Positions 14,671-21,472 of a stretch of 33,234 nucleotides of DNA are shown here, one piece after another. Both the position numbers and the translations under genes were made by a program. Position 1 is the first letter of the stretch. Every line of letters begins with the position of its first letter. This DNA is from B4-G1 sp964393895. GTDB lineage: Bacteria > Chloroflexota > Anaerolineae > B4-G1. The stretch covers positions 1 to 33,234 of the forward strand of contig CAYMWP010000036.1 in the NCBI GenBank assembly GCA_964393895.1, given 5' to 3'. The notes under the pieces are model-generated. The model saw nothing but the letters and a program-made list of their open reading frames with translations, was not told the DNA's origin and did no database searches.

Positions 14671-15714
14671 ATGACAAGCGAAACAATCCCCGTTGGATCA
14701 TCAGAACAACTGTCGCCGTTCCAAAAGTGGTGGCAGCGCACCAACAGAGTCCGCGCAGCCTACCTCTACCTCGTTCCAGCCTTCTTTGTGATGGCACTCA
14801 TCACCTTCTACCCACTCATCTACCAGGTCTGGATGTCATTCACCGACTATGATATCAGTAACCTCCGAGTCGGCTCGAAAGCTCCGGACTGGGTGTGGCT
14901 GACCAACTACTTGGACATCTTTAGCGGCGATCTATCCAGACTGATCCCCAACTTTAGCTTCTGGCGCACCCTGACCTTCAACCTGGTGTGGACGTTCACC
15001 AACGTGCCGGTTCACATCGTCATTGGGGTGTTGATCGCCGTTCTTCTCAATACCGAGGGATTGTGGTTCAAGCGCTTTTACCGCGCCATCTACGTGCTGC
15101 CGATCATCCTTCCCACGCTGGTGATCGCCACGGTCTGGCGAAATATGTACGACGCGAACTATGGGGCGATCAACCAATCACTGGCTGCGATAGGCGGACT
15201 TTTCAACATACCGGCAGAAGTCTTTCGCATTCGCTGGTTTCAGAGCGTTGAACCGCCGTTCAGCTTGTTCCTGCCCGGCATGCCCTTGCCGCTCTCCTAC
15301 TATGCCATGCTGATCGCCAACATCTGGCTGGGATGGCCATTTATGACCATCGTCGCCACCGGCGCTCTGCAGAGCATTCCCAAGGATCTGTACGAGGCGG
15401 CCTCCATTGACGGCGCAAGCCCCCGCCAACAGTTCTGGAACATCACCGTACCGTTGCTCCGCCCGGCTATGGTCCCAGCGGCCGTGTACGGCATCACCTT
15501 GACCTTTAACCTGTTCAACTTTATCTACATGATGTCCGGCGGCGGGCCACTGCGCCAGACGGAAATCCTGGTGACGACAGCTTTCAACCTGGTGAACGCC
15601 CAGCGCCTGTACGGCGTAGCAGCCGCTTTCAGTGTGATCATATTCGTCGTGCTGGGAGCGTTGACACTGTTCACCAACTGGATGACCAGGGCAACAGAGC
15701 GGTACGACATCTGA
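14671..15714 (+). CDS. Sugar ABC transporter permease, MalF type
   Basis: A 347-residue polytopic membrane protein with several hydrophobic helices, for example AAYLYLVPAFFVMALITFYP near residues 30-49. The cytoplasmic coupling signature EAASIDGA (242-249), followed by SPRQQFWNITVPLL, is the EAA loop that contacts the ATPase. The ATG follows GGAGGATAGGAG. An N-terminal cytoplasmic tail of about 28 residues precedes the first helix. With the next gene it forms the heterodimeric channel of a carbohydrate uptake (CUT1) transporter. No ATP-binding subunit is encoded in this operon, so a shared MsmK-like ATPase from elsewhere is expected. Confidence 0.95.
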   Translation: MTSETIPVGSSEQLSPFQKWWQRTNRVRAAYLYLVPAFFVMALITFYPLIYQVWMSFTDYDISNLRVGSKAPDWVWLTNYLDIFSGDLSRLIPNFSFWRTLTFNLVWTFTNVPVHIVIGVLIAVLLNTEGLWFKRFYRAIYVLPIILPTLVIATVWRNMYDANYGAINQSLAAIGGLFNIPAEVFRIRWFQSVEPPFSLFLPGMPLPLSYYAMLIANIWLGWPFMTIVATGALQSIPKDLYEAASIDGASPRQQFWNITVPLLRPAMVPAAVYGITLTFNLFNFIYMMSGGGPLRQTEILVTTAFNLVNAQRLYGVAAAFSVIIFVVLGALTLFTNWMTRATERYDI

Positions 15715-15735
15715 GGTGAGAGAGGAGGTATGCGC

Positions 15736-16620
15736 ATGCACGAGAAAAAACTCCCCCTGGGCAAACAACTATTGTATCAGGCAATGGCGCTGCTGATCGC
15801 CTTTACCGTGATATTTCCCATTTTGTGGGTCGTGAGCCTGTCACTCGATCCACGCAACATCGCCCGCCCCACTGAATTCCGACTGATCCCACCCGGTGCG
15901 TCGCTCGACGCCTATCGGCGCGTGCTGGATCAACCAACGGCCAACCCGGTGACCTTTACTGAATTGGCCTTGAATCAACTCAAGCTGGCGAGCGGCGTCG
16001 CCGTACTGTCGGTACTCTTGGGGATCTTTGCAGCCTACTCGTTCTCGCGGTTCGAGTACAAAGGGCGCGCTGGTCTGATGCTGAGCGTTTTAACGGTACT
16101 GATCTTGCCATCCATTGCCACGATAGCCCCCCTGTTCGTGATGCTTAACCGGATCAACATTGATATCGGCTCGCTTCAGTTCAACCTGCGCAACTCGCTG
16201 TGGGGGGTCGGGTTGGCGCTGACCTCTAGCCAGTTGCCATTCGCCGTCTGGAATCTGAAAGGCTACCTGGACACGATTCCCCGCGAACTGGAAGAAGCGG
16301 CCCTCATTGACGGCGCCAGCCCCAATCAGTTGTTCTTCAAAATCATCATGCCCATGGCCACCCCGGTTCTGGCCGTGACCGCGTTCTTTGGCTTTAACGC
16401 CGGCTGGACCGAGTTTGTCACCTCCTGGATCTTTTTGACCGATCCCAGTGATTTTACCCTGGCAATGTCTCTGTGGAACATGACCGGCCAGTTCTCGGGG
16501 GATACCCCCTGGTCGGCGTTCTCGGCTATGGCACTGATGGTGGCCGCACCAGTGGCAATCGTATATCTGCTGCTCCAGAAATATATCGTCGGCGGACTGA
16601 CCATCGGCGGCGTGAAGTAA
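15736..16620 (+). CDS. Sugar ABC transporter permease, MalG type
   Basis: A 294-residue membrane protein and partner of the MalF-type permease. Its EAA loop is EEAALIDGASP (186-196) and its first helix is near residues 17-35 (MALLIAFTVIFPILWVVSLS). ATG 15736 was chosen because GAGGAGG ends 7 bases upstream; another ATG at 15730 lies only one base from that sequence. It is 21 bases after the malF-type stop. The protein ends in IVGGLTIGGVK, typical of the C-terminus of this permease type. It functions in sugar import with the preceding two genes. Confidence 0.95.
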   Translation: MHEKKLPLGKQLLYQAMALLIAFTVIFPILWVVSLSLDPRNIARPTEFRLIPPGASLDAYRRVLDQPTANPVTFTELALNQLKLASGVAVLSVLLGIFAAYSFSRFEYKGRAGLMLSVLTVLILPSIATIAPLFVMLNRINIDIGSLQFNLRNSLWGVGLALTSSQLPFAVWNLKGYLDTIPRELEEAALIDGASPNQLFFKIIMPMATPVLAVTAFFGFNAGWTEFVTSWIFLTDPSDFTLAMSLWNMTGQFSGDTPWSAFSAMALMVAAPVAIVYLLLQKYIVGGLTIGGVK

Positions 16621-16639
16621 GAGTCTGCAAGGCGGGCCA

Positions 16640-16671
16640 GAAACCAGGTTTTTGAAAAAGAACCTGGTTTC
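16640..16671 (+). repeat. Hairpin GAAACCAGGTT / AACCTGGTTTC
   Basis: An 11-bp perfect stem (16640-16650 with 16661-16671) and a 10-base loop lie in the 72-base gap before the amylase gene. The following TTCATC is a poor T-run, so partial termination or mRNA processing is possible. The same core AAACCAGGTTTT and its complement recur at 21255-21357, so it may be a dispersed repeat family. Confidence 0.7.
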
Positions 16672-16692
16672 TTCATCAAGCGGAGGCAAACA

Positions 16693-18195
16693 TTGGCAGA
16701 CATCGTCACCCCCGACTGGGTCAAGGACGCGGTCTTTTACCAGATCTTCCCCGACCGCTTCGCCCGCAGCGAGCGCGTCCCCAAACCCGCCAACCTGGAA
16801 CCGTGGGACAGCCCGCCCACCATCTATGGCTTCAAAGGAGGCGACCTGCTGGGCGTGGCCGAGCACCTGGACTATTTGCAGGAACTGGAGATCACGGCCA
16901 TCTACTTTAACCCCATCTTCCAATCAACCGCCAACCATCGTTACCACACCCACGACTACTACCAGGTGGACCCGATCCTGGGCGGGAACACCGCCTTCCG
17001 CGAGATGCTGGATGCGGCCCACGCACGCGGAATCAGCGTGGTGCTGGATGGCGTATTCAACCACGCCAGCCGGGGGTTCTACCAGTTCAACCACACCCTG
17101 GAGAACAAGATTGCCTCGCCGTACCTGGACTGGTTCTACTTTAACGGCGAGCGCTTGGAGGGCAAGGAGCGGTTAGACGCCTACCCCTCCCAGCAAGTGC
17201 GCGACAGCCTGGAAGAACTGGGTTACCTTGCCTGGTGGAACCTGCCCGCTCTGCCTAAATTCAATACCGAGACAAAAGCCGTGCGACGTTTTATCCTCGA
17301 CGTGGCCCGCCACTGGATCGAGTTTGGCGTAGACGGCTGGCGGCTGGACGTGCCCCACGAAATAGATGACGACGAGTTCTGGCGCGAATTCCGTAGCGTG
17401 GTCAAAGCGGCCAACCCCGAAGCCTACATCGTGGGCGAGATCTGGCACGAGGCCCAGCGCTGGCTCCGGGGCGACCAGTTCGACGCGGTGATGAACTATA
17501 TCTTTAACCGGGCCTGCCTCGGCTTTTTCGGGGGGCACCGGCTGGATACCAGTCAGCACCCCGGAGGGTACGATCTGCGACCATTGAGCGCCACCCAGTT
17601 CGCCGCCGAGGCAGACCGCATGCTGGCCCTCTACGATTGGCAGGTGACGCTGGTACAACTCAATCTGCTCGGCAGCCACGACGAGCCGCGCTTCCTGACG
17701 ATGGTTCGTAAAGACAAGAAATCGCTGAAACTGGCAACATTGTTCCAGATGACCTTTCCCGGCGCGCCCTGCATCTACTACGGCGACGAGGTTGGCATGG
17801 AGGGGCAGCACGACCCCGACTGTCGCCGCGCCTTCCCCTGGGACGAGGCCCGCTGGGACCGCGATCTGCTCGATTTTTCCCGCCGGGCTATCCGCCTGCG
17901 CCACGAGCACCCCACCCTGCGGCGCGGTCGCTACGTCCGCCTGCACGCCGACGATCGGCACGGGGTCTACGCCTTTGCCCGCCAGGCGGAGGATGAGACA
18001 TTGGCAGTCCTGCTGAACAACGGCGCCACTAACTATGATCTGGATGTGCCGGCGCAGGGACTGTTCTCGGACGGCACAACCCTGCACGACTTGTGGGAAG
18101 GGAGCCAGGCGCAGGTGACCGCCGGGCGCATCGTCGGCGCGACGCTGCCGCCTCAATCGGGGGCTGTACTGGCAGCAGAGAAGAACGTCAGATAG
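16693..18195 (+). CDS. Cyclomaltodextrinase/neopullulanase-type alpha-glycosidase (GH13)
   Basis: A 500-residue enzyme starting with TTG at 16693, six bases after CGGAGG. The start VKDAVFYQIFPDRFARS is typical of the neopullulanase/cyclomaltodextrinase group. Core regions are DGVFNH, GWRLDVPHE with nucleophile Asp219, VGEIWHEA with acid/base Glu249, and LGSHDEPRF with Asp330. The N-terminal CBM34-like domain often found in this group is absent: the barrel begins almost at residue 1. There is no signal peptide, so it acts on imported maltodextrins or cyclodextrins inside the cell, matching the transporter genes before it. It ends the operon; the next frame, at 18204, is a gene remnant. Exact specificity cannot be assigned. 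Confidence 0.93.
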   Translation: MADIVTPDWVKDAVFYQIFPDRFARSERVPKPANLEPWDSPPTIYGFKGGDLLGVAEHLDYLQELEITAIYFNPIFQSTANHRYHTHDYYQVDPILGGNTAFREMLDAAHARGISVVLDGVFNHASRGFYQFNHTLENKIASPYLDWFYFNGERLEGKERLDAYPSQQVRDSLEELGYLAWWNLPALPKFNTETKAVRRFILDVARHWIEFGVDGWRLDVPHEIDDDEFWREFRSVVKAANPEAYIVGEIWHEAQRWLRGDQFDAVMNYIFNRACLGFFGGHRLDTSQHPGGYDLRPLSATQFAAEADRMLALYDWQVTLVQLNLLGSHDEPRFLTMVRKDKKSLKLATLFQMTFPGAPCIYYGDEVGMEGQHDPDCRRAFPWDEARWDRDLLDFSRRAIRLRHEHPTLRRGRYVRLHADDRHGVYAFARQAEDETLAVLLNNGATNYDLDVPAQGLFSDGTTLHDLWEGSQAQVTAGRIVGATLPPQSGAVLAAEKNVR

Positions 18196-18203
18196 AGAAA
18201 TAA

Positions 18204-18404
18204 ATGCCCACAAAGCTATGCCCCAAGATCATCCTGGAAGGCACGCGGCTGACCAACAAGACGGAGATTGCCTTTGCCCTGAACGAACACCCCCGCATCG
18301 TCGGGCAACCCAATTGGTGCTGGCGCCTCCGCCCCGGCGCCCTGACGGACGAGGTCACCGCGCGGATCAGAGAACTGACCGCCATCTACGGGCGCATGCC
18401 CTAA
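18204..18404 (+). pseudogene. Chimeric ORF: 5' end of a P-loop-like gene joined to the malQ 3' end
   Basis: A 66-codon frame begins 8 bases after the amylase stop. Residues 1-34 (MPTKLCPKIILEGTRLTNKT, then EIAFALNEHPRIVG) do not resemble malQ. EGTRLTNKTE looks like a nucleoside-kinase-type Walker A with Asn in place of the second Gly. Residues 35-66 (from QPNWCWRLRPG to TAIYGRMP) are the C-terminus of MalQ with one change (Leu to Ile). The switch lies near 18299-18305, in a short stretch shared by both sources (CGTCGGG, with GAACACCCCCG just before it). The product cannot be a working kinase or transferase; it marks a recombination junction. The family of the 5' part is only a tentative reading. 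Confidence 0.82.
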
Positions 18405-18470
18405 CAGTTCGCCACCCACGACGTAGATCGCCAAGCAAATGCTTGACAAAAGGTCACTGCTCAGGCTATA
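18286..18470 (+). repeat. Long direct repeat, copy B (malQ 3' end plus spacer)
   Basis: Almost exact copy of 11381-11562, about 6.9 kb downstream in the same orientation. It includes the malQ stop codon and 66 bases of non-coding spacer up to GCTCAGGCTATA. After 18470 the two copies diverge completely. The preserved non-coding part shows that the event was a recent DNA duplication, not protein-level conservation. Confidence 0.95.
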
Positions 18471-18829
18471 CGTAACGATTGCGCACTCGTGACGCCAATC
18501 GTTCAGGAACTTGGATTTTGGGAACTTTCTCTGGCATCTGCACGCCAGACCGGGCGAACAGCGCATCGATCGGTAGCCTGACAGATTGTGAAGGTTCGGT
18601 TTTCGTCTGATAGGATCATCCCGATTTCCTCCCTCGCTCGTCTCTGATAGACTGATTGTAGGGAAATCGGGAATGAAGCCAAGTTGTGAAAATCTGTGAA
18701 ACTCTGTGTCACAACCCCAGGATGAGCAGTCACGCTTTCGATGGCATTACACTTTTCTACTTGTCCTCTCCTAACTTTTCTTGTACAATTCCCCTACTCC
18801 CTACTCCCTACTTATCCTGGAGGATACCT
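18471..18829. other. Spacer before the amidohydrolase with two hairpins
   Basis: No credible gene is seen. AACGATTG (18474-18481) pairs with CAATCGTT (18496-18503) directly at the end of the duplicated segment. TCCCGATTTCC (18619-18629) pairs perfectly with GGAAATCGGGA (18662-18672) around a 32-base loop. GTGAAAATCTGTGAAACTCT with GTGTCAC (about 18684-18713) is low-complexity and resembles the repeat text near 2164-2290. A heptad tract, CCCTACTCCCTACTCCCTAC, occupies about 18792-18811. Confidence 0.6.
18761..18789 (+). promoter_or_regulatory. Candidate promoter of the amidohydrolase gene
   Basis: TTGTCC (18761-18766) and TACAAT (18784-18789) are separated by 17 bp and followed 41 bases later by the ATG at 18830. 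The heptad tract lies in the predicted leader. Confidence 0.55.
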
Positions 18830-20164
18830 ATGCTAATCACTAATGCACGTTTGGCTACACTGGGCGACGAACCTCGCCTAATTGAGGATGGCGCTCTTTT
18901 GATCGAGGGTGGTAGTATCGCCGCGCTTGGTGCGACCACGGAATTGACAACTCGTCATCCCAATGTCGAGCAGTGGGACGCGGCGGGCCAGTTGGTGCTT
19001 CCGGCCTCTATCTGCGCCCACACCCATTTTTACGGAGCTTTTGCCCGCGGGATGGCTGTCCCGGGCGAGCCGGCCGCCAACTTTCCCCAGGTATTGGAGC
19101 GGCTGTGGTGGCGATTGGACAAGGCTCTCACCTTGGAGGACGTGCGCTACTCGGCGCTGGTCTGTCTGGTGGACGCCATTAGCCACGGCACGACGACGCT
19201 GATTGACCACCACGCCAGCCCAAACGGGATTGATGGCTCGCTCGACACCATCGCCGAGGCGGTGCGCGAGGCGGGGTTGCGGGCCTGCCTCTGCTACGAA
19301 GTCACTGACCGGGACGGCCCCGAACGCGCCCAGGCCGGTATCGCTGAAAATGTGCGCTTTGCCAGGTCACAGGGTGCAGATGACTTGCTCGCGGCGTCTT
19401 TTGGTCTCCACGCCTCCCTCACCCTCTCCGACGAGACGCTGGCCGATTGCACCGCTGCCGCGTCTGAACTGGGGCTGGGCTTTCACATTCACGTCGCCGA
19501 GGACGTGGCCGACCAGGAGGATTCACTGCGCAAGTCTGGCAAGCGCGTCGTCCATCGCCTGCGCGACGCTGGCATCCTCGGCCCGCGTACCATTGCCGTC
19601 CACTGCGTCCACGTGGACGAGAGCGAGATCGAACTGTTGGCTGAGACTGGCGTCTGGGTCACGCACCAGCCGCGCTCGAATATGAACAACGGCGTGGGGG
19701 TGGCCCCGGTCGAAGCGCTGCTGCGCGCCGGGGTGAACGTCGGGCTGGGCAACGACGGGTTCTCCAACCTCATGTTCGCCGAGATGAAGGCTGCTTACCT
19801 GGTGCACAAGCTGGCTCAGCGCGACCCCCGCGCGATGGGCGGCGACCTGGTGATGCGGCTGGCCTACGCCAACAACGCTCGATTGGCGCGCGTCTTTTGG
19901 TCCGAGTTGCGATTGGGAGAGTTGTGCGAGGGAGCGGCGGCGGACCTGGTCTTGCTGGATTATCGGCCCACGACGCCGCTCTCGGCGGGGAACTTGCCCT
20001 GGCACCTGCTCTTTGGCGTCGAGGCCTCGGCCGTGACCGCAACCGTCTGCGCCGGACGGGTGCTGATGCGCGACCGCAAGTTGCTCACGCTCGACGAGCA
20101 AGCCATCAAGGCCCGGTCGCGGGAGCTGGCCGCGCGGGCTTGGGAGCGGGTCAGTGAACAATAA
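18830..20164 (+). CDS. ssnA: Amidohydrolase, SsnA-like putative aminohydrolase
   Basis: A 444-residue metal-dependent hydrolase of the cytosine-deaminase/chlorohydrolase-like amidohydrolase superfamily. Metal ligands visible are CAHTHFYG (His64, His66), HIHVAED, AVHCVHVDE and GNDGFSN. HQPRSNMNNGVGVAP is the pattern seen in SsnA proteins, and the length matches E. coli SsnA. The N- and C-terminal edges form the usual composite beta-sandwich. ATG 18830 follows GGAGG by 6 bases; an in-frame ATG at 18686 lies upstream of the promoter and was rejected. SsnA is associated with selenium-linked xanthine dehydrogenase clusters in some bacteria, but no such genes are nearby, so the substrate (purine- or guanidine-like) is open. 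Confidence 0.85.
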   Translation: MLITNARLATLGDEPRLIEDGALLIEGGSIAALGATTELTTRHPNVEQWDAAGQLVLPASICAHTHFYGAFARGMAVPGEPAANFPQVLERLWWRLDKALTLEDVRYSALVCLVDAISHGTTTLIDHHASPNGIDGSLDTIAEAVREAGLRACLCYEVTDRDGPERAQAGIAENVRFARSQGADDLLAASFGLHASLTLSDETLADCTAAASELGLGFHIHVAEDVADQEDSLRKSGKRVVHRLRDAGILGPRTIAVHCVHVDESEIELLAETGVWVTHQPRSNMNNGVGVAPVEALLRAGVNVGLGNDGFSNLMFAEMKAAYLVHKLAQRDPRAMGGDLVMRLAYANNARLARVFWSELRLGELCEGAAADLVLLDYRPTTPLSAGNLPWHLLFGVEASAVTATVCAGRVLMRDRKLLTLDEQAIKARSRELAARAWERVSEQ

Positions 20165-20203
20165 CCAATGACTAATGACCACTTACCAATTGACATTCGT
20201 CAG

Positions 20204-20232
20204 TTGCGTGCTGCCAGCGGCTGGTTTAGAAT
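20204..20232 (+). promoter_or_regulatory. Possible promoter of the CBS-ACT gene
   Basis: TTGCGT (20204-20209) and TAGAAT (20227-20232) are 17 bp apart, and the start codon is 49 bases further on. A TTGACA at 20190-20195 has no partner -10 at the right distance. This is a weak call. Confidence 0.35.
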
Positions 20233-20280
20233 TATGTTGTTGAGTTTGTACGATTGTATATTTCGTCACGGAGGTGAATT

Positions 20281-20943
20281 ATGCTCGTAAAAGATAGAAT
20301 GACCCCTCGTCCAGTCACGGTCACTGAGGAATCTGGCGTAAGCGAGGCTCTGCGGCTGATGCACAGCGAAAACGTGCGGCGGCTGCCCGTCCTGGATAAA
20401 CACGGCAAGATGGTGGGCATCGTCTCAGAGTTGGATCTGCTGAAGGTGTCTCCCTCGCCGGCCACTACGTTGAGTATCTATGAGATTCCCTACTTGCTCG
20501 CCAAGATCAAGATGAGAGACGTGATGACGAAGGACGTGATCACCGTCACCGACGACACCCCCCTGGAGGAGGTCGCTCGCATTATGGCCGACAACAAGGT
20601 TGGGGGCATTCCCGTGATGCGGGACGAAAAGCTGGTCGGTATCATCACCGAGACCGATCTGTTCAAGGTCTTTCTAGAGTTGCTGGGCGGGCGGGATGAG
20701 GGGGTTCGCCTGAGCGTGCGGGTGCCGGGCGAGAAAGGGACGCTCGCCAAGATTGCGGGCGCCATCGCCAAGAGAGGCGGGAACATCCTGGCGCTGGGCA
20801 CCATCAAGGGTGAGGATCCCACGACCTATCAGGTTACGTTCCGGGTCGTTGGCGTACCGCAGGACGAATTGGTCTCCGCGATGGAGGGGCTGGGACTGAA
20901 GGTCCTGGATCAGCGATACTGTGAACTGCCGGCCTGCGACTAG
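20281..20943 (+). CDS. CBS-pair and ACT domain protein
   Basis: A 220-residue cytoplasmic protein. Two CBS motifs (VKDRMTPRPVTVTEESGVSE to MVGIVSELDLLK, and MRDVMTKDVITVTDDTPLEE to LVGIITETDLFKV) fill residues 1-135 and would form a Bateman module that usually binds adenine nucleotides. A C-terminal ACT-like domain follows (about 142-205: RLSVRVPGEKGTLAKIAGAI and GGNILALGTIKGED). The arrangement resembles AcuB-type proteins. The ATG follows a perfect GGAGGTGA. It stands alone, with a repeat-rich spacer downstream. The N-terminal domain probably senses energy charge and the ACT domain a small ligand; the target protein is unknown. Confidence 0.92.
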   Translation: MLVKDRMTPRPVTVTEESGVSEALRLMHSENVRRLPVLDKHGKMVGIVSELDLLKVSPSPATTLSIYEIPYLLAKIKMRDVMTKDVITVTDDTPLEEVARIMADNKVGGIPVMRDEKLVGIITETDLFKVFLELLGGRDEGVRLSVRVPGEKGTLAKIAGAIAKRGGNILALGTIKGEDPTTYQVTFRVVGVPQDELVSAMEGLGLKVLDQRYCELPACD

Positions 20944-21009
20944 CGATGGGCGGTGAGTGCAGCCACGACACTGCCTACCCCCCCCCGTACCGAGTAGGGG
21001 CGCATTCGG

Positions 21010-21129
21010 CGCTCTCTCGGCGTGGCGGCGTGGCTATTCCAGGTTGCCCGCTTCCAGGGCAAGTTGGGCCAAAAAGCTGTGGCCCTCCGCCTGCTTGAGC
21101 CGGTAGCCGCAGCGATCGGCAGTCTCCAG
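21010..21129 (-). pseudogene. Relic of a TPR-repeat protein gene
   Basis: Read on the minus strand from 21129, the frame gives LETADRCGYRLKQAEGHSFL then AQLALEAGNLE, an in-frame TAG (21036-21034), then PRRHAERA. The spacing of small and aromatic residues is that of a tetratricopeptide helix pair, as in NB-ARC/AAA-TPR proteins. There is no start codon or ribosome site, and upstream the frame runs into the palindrome at 21134-21161. It is probably the leftover of a larger deleted gene. The call rests on about 40 residues. Confidence 0.5.
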
Positions 21130-21133
21130 CGGA

Positions 21134-21161
21134 GGTGCCAGGCACTCGAGTGCCTGGCACC
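21134..21161. repeat. Perfect 28-bp palindrome
   Basis: GGTGCCAGGCACTC is followed directly by its exact reverse complement GAGTGCCTGGCACC, with no loop base. There is no T-run, and it lies 27 bases or more from any intact gene's regulatory zone. It resembles dispersed REP-like palindromes rather than a terminator. Confidence 0.9.
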
Positions 21162-21189
21162 CATCTTGCCGTCCATGTTGATGCGGCAG

Positions 21190-21376
21190 CAGTGATGCAT
21201 GACTTTCCTGAAAAAAGGTGTTGGTTTGTTCGTCGGTGGGGATAAAATGCCCAAAAACCAGGTTTTTTGGTGAGATATTCCCACAAACACGTCAATTTTG
21301 AGCCAAAAGTGGGACGCTGTCCCATAAAACCATTGAAAAACCTGGTTTTTTCAGTGGAGTCATGCATTGCTTGCAC
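21190..21376. repeat. Putative miniature element with terminal inverted repeats
   Basis: The left end contains ATGCATGACT followed three bases later by CTGAAAAAA. The right end (about 21347-21372) contains the reverse complement of the same two blocks, also three bases apart. Inside are AAAAACCAGGTTTTTT (near 21253), its counterpart GAAAAACCTGGTTTTTTC (near 21345), and a small hairpin TGGGAC-GCT-GTCCCA (21310-21324). No transposase is encoded. The size of about 190 bp fits a MITE-like or REP-like unit. Confidence 0.55.
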
Positions 21377-21472
21377 CAACAACTTGTCTCGTGTTGCCCT
21401 GGGGATCTTTGCGTCGCCATCTAGCCCCTCTCTTGCGACCCGGCTAGATGACCAATAATCTCCAATCCCCAC

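Larger units (their letters stand above)
20944..21472. other. Repeat-rich spacer between convergent genes
   Basis: About 530 bases without a working gene, between the convergent CBS-ACT and WYL-like genes. It holds a TPR gene relic (21010-21129), a 28-bp perfect palindrome (21134-21161) and a segment with terminal inverted repeats (21190-21376). A run of nine C bases at 20979-20987 lies between CCTAC (20974-20978) and GTAGG (20994-20998). A minus-strand frame of 165 codons crosses all of these, but its composition follows the repeats and it is not considered a gene. Confidence 0.7.

Noticed and set aside
18686..18829. Extended start of the amidohydrolase at ATG 18686
   Set aside because: It lies upstream of the promoter-like boxes and adds residues unlike the family; ATG 18830 has GGAGG at the right distance.
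20975..21472. 165-codon minus-strand frame in the spacer
   Set aside because: It runs through the palindrome, the MITE-like segment and the gene relic; composition is repeat-driven and the TPR-like reading is in a different frame.
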